A stretch of 64,000 nt of DNA from Collinsella aerofaciens (GCA_008680965.1 NAKE01000001.1:806001-870000); one strand, 5' to 3'; shown: positions 53,112 to 62,161, numbered from the stretch's first letter. The notes: generated by a model from the letters alone, not told the origin. Program-made: numbers and translations.

Positions 53112-53203
53112 GAGCGTGGATAATCTGCCACTTTGGATTCGAAGCCGTGCTAAAAGAGGGAGATTATCCACGCTCGATTTCAAACGGGAGAAAATCCACG
53201 CTC
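53112..53203. repeat. GAGCGTGGAT motif, three copies (right edge of island)
   Basis: 15-bp perfect inverted repeat GAGCGTGGATAATCT (53112-53126) / AGATTATCCACGCTC (53161-53175), plus a further ATCCACGCTC at 53194-53203. Matches the motif at 47519-47578. The stretch 53204-53408 shows no gene. Confidence 0.75.
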
Positions 53204-53408
53204 GTTCGTGCCGGAAAAACCCGATCGCAACCTATGTAATAGTGCAAGAGGGTCGTTATCGAAGGTCGATGCCGTAGACGTACTCCACCGTGACAAAGTG
53301 TTCCCTCGGGAAATGTCACCAGCGCAGCCAAATCCACTGTCCTTCATATCCAAACTCAACAAAACCGCAGGTCACGGGAATATAGATACGCCCGGAGCCG
53401 TGTATCTA

Positions 53409-53448
53409 GAGGTTTTCATTGACAGCCCCCAAGGTTGCATCGTATTAT
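53409..53448 (+). promoter_or_regulatory. Promoter of the tRNA-Tyr-Thr-Met-tuf cluster
   Basis: TTGACA (53419-53424), 18-base spacer, TATTAT (53443-53448). The preceding bases GAGGTTTTCA are identical to those before the rpmG promoter at 55239. Confidence 0.85.
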
Positions 53449-53510
53449 CTTTTTCGTTCGCGGGGGCGGCGGTCCAAAAGACTAAAGGACCTGCGGATAC
53501 TTGAACGATT

Positions 53511-53592
53511 GGGAGTTTGCCCGAGTGGTTAATGGGGACGGGCTGTAAACCCGTTGGCTCTGCCTACATAGGTTCGAATCCTATAGCTCCCA
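53511..53592 (+). tRNA. tRNA-Tyr (anticodon GTA)
   Basis: Class II tRNA with a long variable arm. Acceptor GGGAGTT / AGCTCCC, anticodon loop CTGTAAA (GTA), T-loop GTTCGAATC. CCA is not encoded (ACCC follows). Confidence 0.93.
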
Positions 53593-53602
53593 CCCGTCAA
53601 GT

Positions 53603-53678
53603 GCCTGTATAGCTCAGTCGGTAGAGCACTTCGTTGGTAACGAAGAGGTCACCAGTTCAAGTCTGGTTGCAGGCTCCA
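53603..53678 (+). tRNA. tRNA-Thr (anticodon GGT)
   Basis: Acceptor GCCTGTA / TGCAGGC, D-arm AGCTCAGTCGGTAGAGC, anticodon loop TTGGTAA (GGT), T-loop GTTCAAGTC, encoded CCA. Confidence 0.95.
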
Positions 53679-53681
53679 TCC

Positions 53682-53758
53682 GGCGGTGTAGCTCAGTTGG
53701 TTAGAGCACACGGTTCATACCCGTGGCGTCACTGGTTCGAATCCAGTCACCGCTACCA
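53682..53758 (+). tRNA. tRNA-Met (anticodon CAT)
   Basis: Acceptor GGCGGTG / CACCGCT, anticodon loop TTCATAC (CAT), T-loop GTTCGAATC, encoded CCA. The G1-T72 pair suggests the elongator type rather than initiator. Confidence 0.92.
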
Positions 53759-53769
53759 TAGGTAACACG

Positions 53770-53800
53770 GTGGCTTCTCAATAGTATGTTGAGAGGCCAC
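53770..53800 (+). terminator. Hairpin between tRNA-Met and tuf
   Basis: 12-bp stem GTGGCTTCTCAA / TTGAGAGGCCAC (one G-T pair), 7-base loop, no T run. It may process or partly end the tRNA transcript before tuf. Confidence 0.45.
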
Positions 53801-53854
53801 TATGGTATAAAGGCAAAGTCCCGTCCGGGGACGACCTGTTAAGAGGAGGGCTTT

Positions 53855-55045
53855 ATGGCCAAAGAGAAGTTTGAGCGCACTAAGCCGCATGTTAACATCG
53901 GCACCATTGGTCACGTCGACCACGGCAAGACCACGCTGACCGCCGCCATCACCAAGGTTCTCTCTGAGACCGAGGGCTGCAAGGCTGACTTCACTGCGTT
54001 CGAGAACATTGACAAGGCTCCCGAGGAGCGCGAGCGCGGCATTACGATCTCCGTCTCCCACGTTGAGTACGAGACTGCTGCCCGTCACTACGCTCACGTT
54101 GACTGCCCGGGCCACGCTGACTACGTCAAGAACATGATCTCCGGCGCTGCTCAGATGGACGGCGCTATCCTGGTCATCGCCGCTACCGACGGCCCCATGG
54201 CTCAGACTCGCGAGCACATCCTGCTCGCCCGTCAGGTCGGCGTTCCCTACATCGTCGTCTTCCTGAACAAGTGCGACATGGTCGACGATGACGAGCTCAT
54301 CGACCTCGTCGAGATGGAGACCCGTGAGCTCCTCTCCGAGTACGATTTCCCCGGCGACGACATCCCCGTCATCCGTGGTTCCGCTCTGGGCGCTCTCGAG
54401 GGCGACGCCAAGTGGATGGACGCCATTCGCGAGCTCATGAAGGCTGTCGACGAGTACATCCCGACGCCTGCTCGTAACAACGACCTCCCGTTCCTGATGG
54501 CCGTTGAGGACGTTATGACCATCTCCGGCCGTGGTACCGTTGCTACCGGCCGTGTCGAGCGCGGTGAGCTCAAGCTCAACGAGCCCGTCGAGATCGTCGG
54601 CATCAAGGATACCCAGAACACCGTCGTTACCGGTATCGAGATGTTCCGTAAGTCCATGGACTTCTGCGAGGCTGGCGACAACGTCGGTCTGCTGCTCCGC
54701 GGCATCAAGCGCGAGGACATCGAGCGTGGCCAGGTTCTCTGCAAGCCCGGTTCGGTTACCCCGCACACCAAGTTCACCGGCGAGATCTACGTTCTGACCA
54801 AGGAGGAGGGCGGCCGTCACACCCCGTTCTTCGATGGTTATCGTCCTCAGTTCTACTTCCGTACCACCGACGTTACCGGTACGGTCAAGCTCCCCGAGGG
54901 CACCGAGATGGCTATGCCTGGTGACCACATCACCATCGAGGGCGACCTCATTCACCCGATCGCCATGGAGGAGGGCCTGCGCTTCGCTATCCGCGAGGGT
55001 GGCCACACCGTCGGTTCGGGCATCGTCTCCACGATCATTGAGTAA
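53855..55045 (+). CDS. tuf: Elongation factor Tu
   Basis: 396-residue GTPase that delivers aminoacyl-tRNA to the ribosome. G1 [16 protein letters not shown]2 [16 protein letters not shown]3 [15 protein letters not shown]4 NKCDMVDD, G5 SALGAL; C-terminal GVIxxT-type IVSTIIE end. Very strong codon bias. It lies in the tRNA-tuf arrangement, apart from fusA and rpsL. GGAGG before ATG 53855. Confidence 0.98.
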   Translation: MAKEKFERTKPHVNIGTIGHVDHGKTTLTAAITKVLSETEGCKADFTAFENIDKAPEERERGITISVSHVEYETAARHYAHVDCPGHADYVKNMISGAAQMDGAILVIAATDGPMAQTREHILLARQVGVPYIVVFLNKCDMVDDDELIDLVEMETRELLSEYDFPGDDIPVIRGSALGALEGDAKWMDAIRELMKAVDEYIPTPARNNDLPFLMAVEDVMTISGRGTVATGRVERGELKLNEPVEIVGIKDTQNTVVTGIEMFRKSMDFCEAGDNVGLLLRGIKREDIERGQVLCKPGSVTPHTKFTGEIYVLTKEEGGRHTPFFDGYRPQFYFRTTDVTGTVKLPEGTEMAMPGDHITIEGDLIHPIAMEEGLRFAIREGGHTVGSGIVSTIIE

Positions 55046-55072
55046 ATTAGCTCTTTGATATAGCTGACTTAG

Positions 55073-55107
55073 AGAACCCGGCACTTTTTGCGTGCCGGGT
55101 TCTTTTC
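55073..55107 (+). terminator. Intrinsic terminator after tuf
   Basis: 11-bp stem GAACCCGGCAC / GTGCCGGGTTC, loop TTTTTGC, then TTTT. 55108-55238 has no gene. Confidence 0.93.
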
Positions 55108-55238
55108 TACGTGGGGCTTGTTCCCTGACGATTGCGCTTCGCTCGCTCTTAAGCCGAGCGTGAGGGATCGATTAGATCTCGCTGGCTTCATTGATGTGTT
55201 CCAAATATGAATGGATCCAGCGAGAACCAATTGATTCG

Positions 55239-55277
55239 AGGTTTTCATTGACAGCACTTACGTAGAGCTGATAAAGT
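55239..55277 (+). promoter_or_regulatory. Promoter of the rpmG-tRNA-Trp-secE-nusG operon
   Basis: TTGACA (55248-55253), 18-base spacer, TAAAGT (55272-55277). Shares the 18-mer GAGGTTTTCATTGACAGC with the promoter at 53409. Confidence 0.8.
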
Positions 55278-55322
55278 ACCAACTCGTGCCCGTACGGGGC
55301 GGAAATGAAAGGTTCAGGATAA

Positions 55323-55472
55323 ATGCGTACTCTAGTTACTCTTGCGTGCACTGAGTGCAAGCGCCGCAACTATACGACCACCAAGAACAAGTCGAACATG
55401 CCTGATCGTATGGAGATCAAGAAGTATTGCCCCTGGTGCCGTCACCACACGCTGCACAAAGAGACTCGCTAG
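55323..55472 (+). CDS. rpmG: 50S ribosomal protein L33
   Basis: 49 residues, [20 protein letters not shown] followed by [20 protein letters not shown] and HHTLHKETR. Both CxxC pairs (CTEC, CPWC) are kept, so this is the zinc-binding form. ATG 55323 follows TTCAGGATAA. The gene precedes tRNA-Trp and secE, the order common in Gram-positive bacteria. Confidence 0.96.
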   Translation: MRTLVTLACTECKRRNYTTTKNKSNMPDRMEIKKYCPWCRHHTLHKETR

Positions 55473-55485
55473 TCTCTAGTCACAT

Positions 55486-55561
55486 ACGCCAGTAGTTCAA
55501 TTGGTAGAGCATCGGTCTCCAAAACCGAGTGTTGAGGGTTCGAGTCCTTCCTGGCGTGCCA
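55486..55561 (+). tRNA. tRNA-Trp (anticodon CCA)
   Basis: Acceptor ACGCCAG / CTGGCGT, anticodon loop CTCCAAA (CCA), T-loop GTTCGAGTC, encoded CCA. Confidence 0.96.
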
Positions 55562-55570
55562 GTCATTATT

Positions 55571-55601
55571 CCGTAAGCTCCCAATTGGGGGCTTACGGTT
55601 T
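55571..55601 (+). terminator. Hairpin between tRNA-Trp and secE
   Basis: CCGTAAGCTCCC / GGGGGCTTACGG with a 4-base loop, then TTTA; probably a partial terminator since secE has no other promoter I can see. Confidence 0.6.
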
Positions 55602-55637
55602 ACTCATGTATAAGCGCATTGCGCGGAGGTAACCCAA

Positions 55638-55976
55638 ATGGCCAACAAGAAGAACAAGAAGAAGGCTCAGCAGCCGGCACCTGCCAACAACGCTGCCGCC
55701 AACTCCAAGGTTGAGGCCAAGAAGGCCGTTGCCAAGAAGAACGAGAAGGCTGCGAAGTCCAAGAAGAACGAGAAGCCTGGTTTCTTCGCCCGCACCAAGA
55801 AGTATTTCGCTTCGGTGAAGTCCGAGATGAAGCGTGTCACGTGGCCCGATAAGAAGGAGCTCGTGAACTACTCGGTCGTCGTTTGCGCTTCTCTGATCGT
55901 CGTCGGCGTCGTCATCGCTCTGCTCGATGCTGGCTTTGGCGAGGCTCTTGCTCTGTTCTCTGGATTGAGGGGCTAA
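55638..55976 (+). CDS. secE: Protein translocase subunit SecE
   Basis: 112 residues. A basic low-complexity N-terminus (Lys/Ala/Asn-rich, ~50 residues) precedes the conserved SecE helix and single membrane span (FFARTKKYFASVKSEMKRVTWPDKKELVNYSVVVCASLIVVGVVIALL). Stabilises SecY in the export channel. nusG follows after three bases. Confidence 0.95.
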   Translation: MANKKNKKKAQQPAPANNAAANSKVEAKKAVAKKNEKAAKSKKNEKPGFFARTKKYFASVKSEMKRVTWPDKKELVNYSVVVCASLIVVGVVIALLDAGFGEALALFSGLRG

Positions 55977-55979
55977 ACC

Positions 55980-56516
55980 ATGTCTAAGCGTTGGTACGTC
56001 GTTCACACTTACTCTGGATACGAGAACCGTGTTAAGTCCGATCTCGAGCATCGCATCGAGACCATGGGCATGCAGGACCGTATCTTTGATATCGAGATTC
56101 CTATGGAGCGCGTCACCGAGATCAAAGAGGGTGGCAAGCGCGAGACCAAGGATTCCAAGATCTTCCCGGGTTATGTCCTCGTTCGCATGGAGATGGATGA
56201 CGATGCGTGGACGTGTGTTCGCAACACGCCCGGTGTCACCGGTTTCCTGGGCGGCAATGGCAAGCCCGCTCCGCTTTCCCGCGACGAGTACAATAAGATG
56301 ACTCGTCGTCCCGGTAAGGGCGATTCGCCCAAGCGTACGTCGGTTGATATTGAGGTCGGTACGTCCGTCCGCGTCACCGATGGTCCGCTTACCGACTTTG
56401 ATGGCAAGGTCTCCGAGGTTAACACCGAGGCAGGCAAGCTCAAGGTCACGCTGATGATCTTTGGCCGCGAGACGCCGGTTGAGCTCGACTTTAACCAGGT
56501 CGCTGTCATCGCTTAA
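55980..56516 (+). CDS. nusG: Transcription termination/antitermination factor NusG
   Basis: 178 residues. NGN domain ([57 protein letters not shown]) and C-terminal KOW domain ([27 protein letters not shown]). Links RNA polymerase with Rho or ribosomes. Confidence 0.97.
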   Translation: MSKRWYVVHTYSGYENRVKSDLEHRIETMGMQDRIFDIEIPMERVTEIKEGGKRETKDSKIFPGYVLVRMEMDDDAWTCVRNTPGVTGFLGGNGKPAPLSRDEYNKMTRRPGKGDSPKRTSVDIEVGTSVRVTDGPLTDFDGKVSEVNTEAGKLKVTLMIFGRETPVELDFNQVAVIA

Positions 56517-56636
56517 GTTTTCGTCCGTTCGCGCGAGCGTGCTTCTTCTGTGACTGCTCATCTCAGGAGTGCTTCTAACACGTGCGTGCTTACGATATAG
56601 CAAGTACTTCACACTCGTGATTCGAAAGGAATGACC

Positions 56637-57065
56637 ATGGCTGAGAAGAAGGTTGCCAACGTCATTAAGCTCCAGATTCCTGCTGGTGCAGCTAACCCCG
56701 CTCCTCCCGTCGGCCCCGCCCTGGGCGCAGCTGGCGTGAACATCATGCAGTTCTGCCAGGCCTTTAACGCCGAGACGCAGGACAAGAAGGGCGACATCAT
56801 CCCCGTTGAGATCACTGTCTTCGAGGATAAGTCCTTCTCCTTCATCACCAAGACCCCGCCGGCGGCTCACCTCATCAAGAAGGAGCTGAACCTCAAGTCT
56901 GGTTCCGCTAAGCCCCAGGCCGACAAGGTTGGTCAGCTCTCCCAGGAGCAGCTCACCAAGATCGCCGAGATCAAGATGCCGGACCTCAATGCCAACGACA
57001 TTGACGCCGCCAAGAAGATTATCGCCGGTACCGCCCGTTCCATGGGCGTCTCCATCGCTGAGTAG
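56637..57065 (+). CDS. rplK: 50S ribosomal protein L11
   Basis: 142 residues, [20 protein letters not shown] then [20 protein letters not shown] and the C-terminal rRNA-binding domain ending [18 protein letters not shown] 56637 is correctly spaced from AAAGGA; ATG 56631 is too close. Part of the GTPase-associated centre. Confidence 0.97.
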   Translation: MAEKKVANVIKLQIPAGAANPAPPVGPALGAAGVNIMQFCQAFNAETQDKKGDIIPVEITVFEDKSFSFITKTPPAAHLIKKELNLKSGSAKPQADKVGQLSQEQLTKIAEIKMPDLNANDIDAAKKIIAGTARSMGVSIAE

Positions 57066-57083
57066 CGATTTCTTTTGGTAACG

Positions 57084-57110
57084 ACGGGTGCTCCAACCGG
57101 GGCGCCCGTT
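57084..57110 (+). terminator. Hairpin between rplK and rplA
   Basis: CGGGTGC / GCGCCCG, loop about ten bases, followed by TTAAATG. Possibly an internal attenuator or an L1-related control structure; not resolved. Confidence 0.45.
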
Positions 57111-57182
57111 AAATGTGTGCAATAGGGCACACGATACGATGTGGGAGGGCACGCGCCCGTTTAACCACAGGAGGTAATGCAC

Positions 57183-57890
57183 ATGGCTAAGCATGGTAAG
57201 AGCTATAACGCCGCTGCCGAGAAGATCGACCGCGCCACGCTCTACACCCCCCTTCAGGCTGCCAAGCTCATCAAGGAGCTCGACACCGCCAAGTTCGACG
57301 AGACCGTCGAGGCCCACTTCCGTCTGGGCGTCGATACTCGTAAGGCCGACCAGAACATCCGCGGCTCCATCTCCCTGCCCCACGGCACCGGCAAGACCAT
57401 TCGTGTTGCCGTCTTCGCCGAGGGCGAGAAGGCCCGCGAGGCCGAGGCTGCCGGCGCCGACATCATCGGTTCCGACGAGCTCGTCGCCCAGATCCAGAAG
57501 GGCGAGATCAACTTCGACGCCGCTATCGCTACGCCGAACATGATGGCCAAGGTTGGCCGCATCGGTAAGATCCTTGGTCCCCGTGGCCTCATGCCGAACC
57601 CTAAGCTCGGCACCGTGACCATGGACGTCGCCAAGATGGTCTCCGAGCTCAAGGCCGGCCGCGTTGAGTATCGCGCCGACCGCTACGGCATCTGCCACGT
57701 GCCCCTGGGCAAGAAGTCCTTCTCCGAGCAGCAGCTCGTCGAGAACTACGCTGCCCTGTACACCGAGATCCTGCGCGTCAAGCCCTCTTCTGCTAAGGGC
57801 AAGTACGTTAAGTCCATCTCCGTGTCTTCCACCATGGGCCCTGGCATCAAGGTTGATCCCGCTATCCAGCGCGACTTCCTGGCTGAGTAA
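57183..57890 (+). CDS. rplA: 50S ribosomal protein L1
   Basis: 235 residues, [20 protein letters not shown] with [40 protein letters not shown] and the C-terminal GPGIKVD. ATG 57183 lies eight bases after AGGAGG; ATG 57177 is too close. In many bacteria L1 also represses its own operon by binding the leader. Confidence 0.97.
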   Translation: MAKHGKSYNAAAEKIDRATLYTPLQAAKLIKELDTAKFDETVEAHFRLGVDTRKADQNIRGSISLPHGTGKTIRVAVFAEGEKAREAEAAGADIIGSDELVAQIQKGEINFDAAIATPNMMAKVGRIGKILGPRGLMPNPKLGTVTMDVAKMVSELKAGRVEYRADRYGICHVPLGKKSFSEQQLVENYAALYTEILRVKPSSAKGKYVKSISVSSTMGPGIKVDPAIQRDFLAE

Positions 57891-57926
57891 CTTTTAGTTA
57901 CTGCCTGAGCAAAGCAAGCATTGCTA

Positions 57927-57966
57927 AAGAAACCCGGTTCTGTCTCGTGCAGGACCGGGTTTCTTG
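57927..57966 (+). terminator. Strong terminator after rplA
   Basis: AGAAACCCGGTTC pairs with GACCGGGTTTCTT (one bulge), loop about 12 bases. Confidence 0.88.
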
Positions 57967-57978
57967 CTATCGCGTTAA

Positions 57979-58017
57979 AACTACCTCAAAGGGGACAGTG
58001 CCCCCTTTGAGGTAGTT
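57979..58017 (-). terminator. GGGGACAGT hairpin at the 3' end of the metallophosphoesterase gene
   Basis: 16-bp arms AACTACCTCAAAGGGG / CCCCTTTGAGGTAGTT around ACAGTGC. The outer arm overlaps the stop codon of the minus-strand gene. Same type as the hairpin split by the IS at 60.7-62.2 kb. Confidence 0.7.
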
Positions 58018-58726
58018 ACCAGGGTGTTCTAGCGGTTGAGGACTCGATAGCCTCGTGGCGCTTGAGCTCGCGGCGCATGGTTTGCGAATTGAGCCAGGCT
58101 GCCTGCCAGCCACGGATGGGGTAACGCGTCTGGTCGAGCTCAAACTGCGTATAGCCGCTGGCGTTGATGATCGTTGCCCCGCATGCATGCTGACGCTCAC
58201 GTTGAAAGTCGCGACCATAGCATTGGTGCACATGCCCGTGCACCATGTAGTCGGGGTTCCAGGACTCGAGCGCCGTGTTAAAGCATTCGAATCCTTGATG
58301 TGGTAGATCGTCCAAATCGCCCGCGCCGGCGGCGGGCGCGTGGGTGAGCAAGATGTCGCAGCCGCCGACCATCCTCACTTTGCGGGACAGCTTGCGCATG
58401 CGCTTGGCCATCTCGCGCTCGGTGTACATGTTGGCGCCATCTCGGTAGCGCATGGAGCCGCCAAGCCCCGCAATGCGGACGCCGCGATACACGTACACGG
58501 TGTCTTCGACACAGATACAGCCGCCCGGTGCATGACGTGCGTAGCGGTCATCGTGATTGCCGCGTACGTAGATGAGCGGTTTGTTGATGACCGTGACCAA
58601 AAACTCAAGATAGTCCGGGTCCAGATCGCCAGCGGACAAAATCAGGTCGACACCCTCAAAGCGTTCTTTGCGAAAGCACTCCCAAAGGCATCGTTCTTCG
58701 GTATCGGCTATGGCAAGGATTTTCAT
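58016..58726 (-). CDS. Metallophosphoesterase
   Basis: 236 residues, calcineurin-like (Metallophos_2). Metal ligands in LAIADTEE, SAGDLDPDYLEFL, VRGNHDDRYARH, ILLTHAPA and VHGHVHQCYG. The first motif reads ADTEE instead of the usual SDxH, a weakened site. It overlaps the following gene by four bases (ATGA), so the two are translated together. Substrate unknown. Confidence 0.87.
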   Translation of the reverse strand: MKILAIADTEERCLWECFRKERFEGVDLILSAGDLDPDYLEFLVTVINKPLIYVRGNHDDRYARHAPGGCICVEDTVYVYRGVRIAGLGGSMRYRDGANMYTEREMAKRMRKLSRKVRMVGGCDILLTHAPAAGAGDLDDLPHQGFECFNTALESWNPDYMVHGHVHQCYGRDFQRERQHACGATIINASGYTQFELDQTRYPIRGWQAAWLNSQTMRRELKRHEAIESSTARTPW

Positions 58727-60639
58727 AGGGCGCGGACCTTCGGCTCATCGTCGGGCTGCGGAATGGTGCCCACCACGTTGTCTGCCAGCCAGTCCATCTC
58801 GACGATTTGCGTGCTCGGCAGTGGGGGAAAGCCTTCGATCTGCACCACGCCGTCTTGGCTATGGAGCTCGCCGCCAAATGGATTGATGGAGCCCTCGACA
58901 ATGCCATTGCGCAGTAGCTGAACGAGCTTGCGCGTCTGATAGGGCAGGCCTGGAGCGTAGCGAATATCGATAACGCCCGAACTCATGCCATACCAGTAGT
59001 TGACGGCGCGAACCTGGCTGTCGTCACTGGTCTCATCCCAGGTGCCATGCAGCAGGCTTCGCACGATAAGCTCGTAGTAACGGCCCCAGTTCCATACCGG
59101 CATGGCAATGCCGGCAACCTTGCCATCGACCAAGCGGTGGAGTCCGTAGGCTGTGGGGTCTTCGAGCGGCTTTGACATGTCGGCGCCGGACATGACGCTT
59201 ACACCTTCGCGGCGCATGGCGTCGGCAAGGCCTCCGGCGGGCACATCGCCCCAGGTCAGGATAATTTGCGCGCGGTGGTCGAGCAGCGAGGCGCCAATCG
59301 CAAAGGCGTTGATCTCGCTGAGTGCGCCCGAGGCGAAGACCGACGCATGGTAACCGATGCGGTGGTTGTCCGCCATGCTGGCCACAAGGGCGCCCAGCAG
59401 AAATTTTGCCTCGTACATCTTTCCAAAATACGAGCGCACGCTTTGATGGGGAAGGCCGATAGAGCAGTTGAGGAACCGCAACCGGGGATACTCAACGGCT
59501 GCCCTGAGCGTGTATTCCATCAGGCGGTGCGAGGTCGAGAAGATGACGCTGTCTCCATGTTTGACAGCCGTTTCCACGGCGGCGTAGAACACGTCCGGAT
59601 CGTGGCAGTCCTCGAACGCCTCGGTGCGCACGATACCGCCAAAGTGCTCATCGAGATACTGACGCCCTTGGTCGTGCAGGCTGTCCCAGCTCGACGTCGC
59701 ACAGGGGAACTCATGGATAAAGGCGATGCGCAGGGGATTGGCCGCCGAATAGACGGTCTTGCCCATAAAGAAGTTGAGCACGCCGGAGGTGGACTTGGCG
59801 GGTGACTCTTCCTCATCGACGCTCGGTGCTTCGACAAGATCGACCTTGTCCTCGTTATTTTTGCCGGCAATGACCAGCTCACGCCAAATCTTACACAGGC
59901 GGTTTACGACGATATCCGTCGGCGTATCCAGCAGGCGGTCCTGGTTGTACACATTGAGGTAGACGAGCATAGCGTCGGCGGGCGTAATGTCCAGGTGGTC
60001 GCCGCCCGCGCGAAGGTAGGCGCGCTTAAAGAGCAGGAAGGTGTGGCGCAGGTAGTCGACCTTTTTCTGCGGCCATTTTTCGATAAGGTCCTGACCGAGC
60101 ATCTTGGAGAGCGTCTCGTAGCTTCCTTCGCGTGAGAACTCGATCTCGTATAGGGGGCAGACGCGCCAAAACGCGCAGAACTCACCGTACAGGCGGCTTT
60201 CGACGGAATCCCATGTGCCGGGGTAGAGACGGGTGACCTTGGCCGAAACCGTCGGGGCGTCCAGGAATTTGAGGACACTGACGCGCTTGTTGCCCTCTTG
60301 GACGTAAAACCGATGCATGAACTCGGTGACGATGACGGGATCGCGATAGCCCTCGGTCACCTGGATGTCGTAGAGGTTGGACCACTTGCGGGCGAACTCC
60401 GTGCTAAACGGCAGCAAGGGCATAAAGTTGCATGAAAAGGCCGACTGACGGCCCTTGCTAACCGTACCGACGACCATTTCGAGTGGAATGTCTCTCAGGC
60501 CGACATTCTCTCGCTGGCCTAAGGGGAGCTGGGCAACCAAGCTATCGAGGTCCGTGAGATACGGATGCTCGCTTTGACTAATGGCGCGTCGACGTCCTTG
60601 CTCGCCGCGCTTGCGTGCTTGACGATAGGCCTCTTCCAT
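58723..60639 (-). CDS. Two-domain protein: ParB-like N-terminus plus BMP-type ligand-binding domain
   Basis: 638 residues without a signal peptide or lipobox. Residues ~80-130 (YDIQVTEGYRDPVIVTEFMH, RFYVQEGNKRVSVLKFLDAP) look like a ParB/sulfiredoxin-type segment. From ~300 on (RIAFIHEFPCATSSWDSLHDQG, YPRLRFLNCSIGLPHQSVRS, YFGKMYEAKFLLGALVASMA) it matches the BMP/PnrA family that binds nucleosides outside the cell in other proteins. Here it must be cytoplasmic. A linker at ~270-295 is acidic. Probably a ligand-sensing regulator or enzyme; no function is known to me. Confidence 0.75.
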   Translation of the reverse strand: MEEAYRQARKRGEQGRRRAISQSEHPYLTDLDSLVAQLPLGQRENVGLRDIPLEMVVGTVSKGRQSAFSCNFMPLLPFSTEFARKWSNLYDIQVTEGYRDPVIVTEFMHRFYVQEGNKRVSVLKFLDAPTVSAKVTRLYPGTWDSVESRLYGEFCAFWRVCPLYEIEFSREGSYETLSKMLGQDLIEKWPQKKVDYLRHTFLLFKRAYLRAGGDHLDITPADAMLVYLNVYNQDRLLDTPTDIVVNRLCKIWRELVIAGKNNEDKVDLVEAPSVDEEESPAKSTSGVLNFFMGKTVYSAANPLRIAFIHEFPCATSSWDSLHDQGRQYLDEHFGGIVRTEAFEDCHDPDVFYAAVETAVKHGDSVIFSTSHRLMEYTLRAAVEYPRLRFLNCSIGLPHQSVRSYFGKMYEAKFLLGALVASMADNHRIGYHASVFASGALSEINAFAIGASLLDHRAQIILTWGDVPAGGLADAMRREGVSVMSGADMSKPLEDPTAYGLHRLVDGKVAGIAMPVWNWGRYYELIVRSLLHGTWDETSDDSQVRAVNYWYGMSSGVIDIRYAPGLPYQTRKLVQLLRNGIVEGSINPFGGELHSQDGVVQIEGFPPLPSTQIVEMDWLADNVVGTIPQPDDEPKVRAL

Positions 60640-60694
60640 AGTTTTGCTCCCTTAGTCGTTTAAACAACTATTTGAACCATGGTATCACGAATGA

Positions 60695-60723
60695 AAACCA
60701 CCACAAAGGGGACAGTGAACTGC
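60695..60723. repeat. Left arm of the GGGGACAGT hairpin split by an IS3 element
   Basis: 29 bases identical to the reverse complement of 62162-62190. Includes CACAAAGGGGACAGTGAAC. Confidence 0.85.
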
Positions 60724-60753
60724 GCCCCGAAACTTGGACTGAATAAATAGCGA

Positions 60754-61665
60754 CTACGCCGCAAGGGCCCGGTTCCGGAACTCCTCCGGCGTCAGGCCCT
60801 TCAATCTTACCTGCCTGCGCCGCGTGTTCCAATGGGCTATGTACTCCTCCAGGTCGCGCTTGAAGTCCTCGAAGCTGCCCCACTCCCTGCCGCGGTAGAA
60901 CTCGTCCTTCACGTGGCCGAAGAGCTGCTCGGTGGCGGCGTTGTCGATGCAGTTCCCCTTGCGCGACATGCTCTGGGTGATGCCCGCCCCCTCCAGCCTG
61001 GAGGCGTAGGACTCGTGCTGGTACTGCCAGCCCATGTCCGAGTGCATGGTCGGTGCCGCCCCGTCGGGCAGGGCCTCGAGGAGCCGGTCGAGCATCCTGT
61101 GCTGCTGGGCGAGGTCCGGCGAGGTCGATATGTCGCTCGCCACGATCTCCTTCGTGCAGAAGTCGAGCACCGGGGCCCAGTAGGCCTTGGCGCCGGCCAC
61201 CTTGAACTCGGTGACGTCGGTGCCGAGCTTCTGCCACGGCCCCTCGGCGCCGAAGTCCCTCGCGATGACGTTCTCGAACGTGCTCCCCACGAGCCCCCTG
61301 TAGGAGCTGTACCGGCGGCGGGAGCCCCGGCGGCGTATCCCGCACCGGATGCCCATCTCGCGCATCATCTTGAGCACGGTCTTGTCGGCCACGACCGCGC
61401 CCAGCTCGGCGCGCAGGCACATGGCTATCTGCCGGTGCCCGCAGCCGTTGGCGGTGCGCGAGAATATCTCGGCCGCGGCGTCGCGCAGCTCGGGCCTGGT
61501 CGGCCTCCGCGGGTGCGCCAGCGCGTAGTAGTAGGTCGACCTCCTGAGCCCCGAGCACTCCAGTAGGTGGCGCAGGGAGTGCCCCTCCGCGCGCAGCGCC
61601 CTCACCGCCTCGGCCGCCGCCCTGGTCAGAGCCCGTCCCGCTCGACCAGGGCGCGCAATTTTTTT
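60754..61665 (-). CDS. IS3-family transposase OrfB (via -1 frameshift from OrfA)
   Basis: DDE integrase. HTH_21-like start (GHSLRHLLECSGLRRSTYYY, CGHRQIAMCLRAELG), catalytic Asp in LGTDVTEFKVAG, Asp in MHSDMGWQYQHESYASRL, Glu in DNAATEQLFGHVKDEFY, ending YIAHWNTRRRQVRLKGLTPEEFRNRAL. I place the 5' end at the A7 run (T7 on the plus strand, 61659-61665), where ribosomes in orfA would slip back one base (CTA AAA AAA to CCT AAA AAA A). The intact frame suggests an active element. Confidence 0.88.
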   Translation of the reverse strand, partial: KKIARPGRAGRALTRAAAEAVRALRAEGHSLRHLLECSGLRRSTYYYALAHPRRPTRPELRDAAAEIFSRTANGCGHRQIAMCLRAELGAVVADKTVLKMMREMGIRCGIRRRGSRRRYSSYRGLVGSTFENVIARDFGAEGPWQKLGTDVTEFKVAGAKAYWAPVLDFCTKEIVASDISTSPDLAQQHRMLDRLLEALPDGAAPTMHSDMGWQYQHESYASRLEGAGITQSMSRKGNCIDNAATEQLFGHVKDEFYRGREWGSFEDFKRDLEEYIAHWNTRRRQVRLKGLTPEEFRNRALAA

Positions 61666-62123
61666 AGGTAGGCGACCTCGGCCTCGAGCCTGCGGCAGCG
61701 CTCCTCGAGTTCCTGCTCGCGGGTGCGGGCCCGGGGTTTCGACCTCGACCCCCTCGGCCTGCCCTTCGGGCCGGGCCGCAGCGCCTCGGCGCCGCCCTCG
61801 CGGTAGAGCCTGCACCAGCGCTCCAGCGGGGACTTCGACCTGATCCCGAACTCGGCCATGGCGTCGGTCTTCGCCATCCCGCCGTCGACCACGGCCGACG
61901 CCGCGGCGACCCTCTGCTCGAATGTGTACCTGGATTGTTTCCCGCCCATGGACAGCAGCGCCTCGCTTCCGAACGCCCGGTATACCCACTGCCATTCTCT
62001 CACGGTCTCGCGGGGGACGGACAGGGCCTCGGCCGCCGGCTTGCAGCCGACGCCGGCGTCGAAGAGCTCGACGGCCCGCCTCCTGGACTCCAGATCGTGC
62101 TTCACCCTGAGGTCTATACTCAT
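61626..62123 (-). CDS. IS3-family transposase OrfA (HTH protein)
   Basis: 165 residues with two helix-turn-helix repeats (ELFDAGVGCKPAAEALSVPR, VDGGMAKTDAMAEFGIRSKSPLERW) and a C-terminal coiled coil (EQELEERCRRLEAEVAYLKKLRALVE), the length of IS150-type OrfA. It continues as OrfAB by -1 frameshifting. Confidence 0.88.
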   Translation of the reverse strand: MSIDLRVKHDLESRRRAVELFDAGVGCKPAAEALSVPRETVREWQWVYRAFGSEALLSMGGKQSRYTFEQRVAAASAVVDGGMAKTDAMAEFGIRSKSPLERWCRLYREGGAEALRPGPKGRPRGSRSKPRARTREQELEERCRRLEAEVAYLKKLRALVERDGL

Positions 62124-62161
62124 GGAAAACCTCCCATTTCCCGATGTCCAAGAAATGGGAG

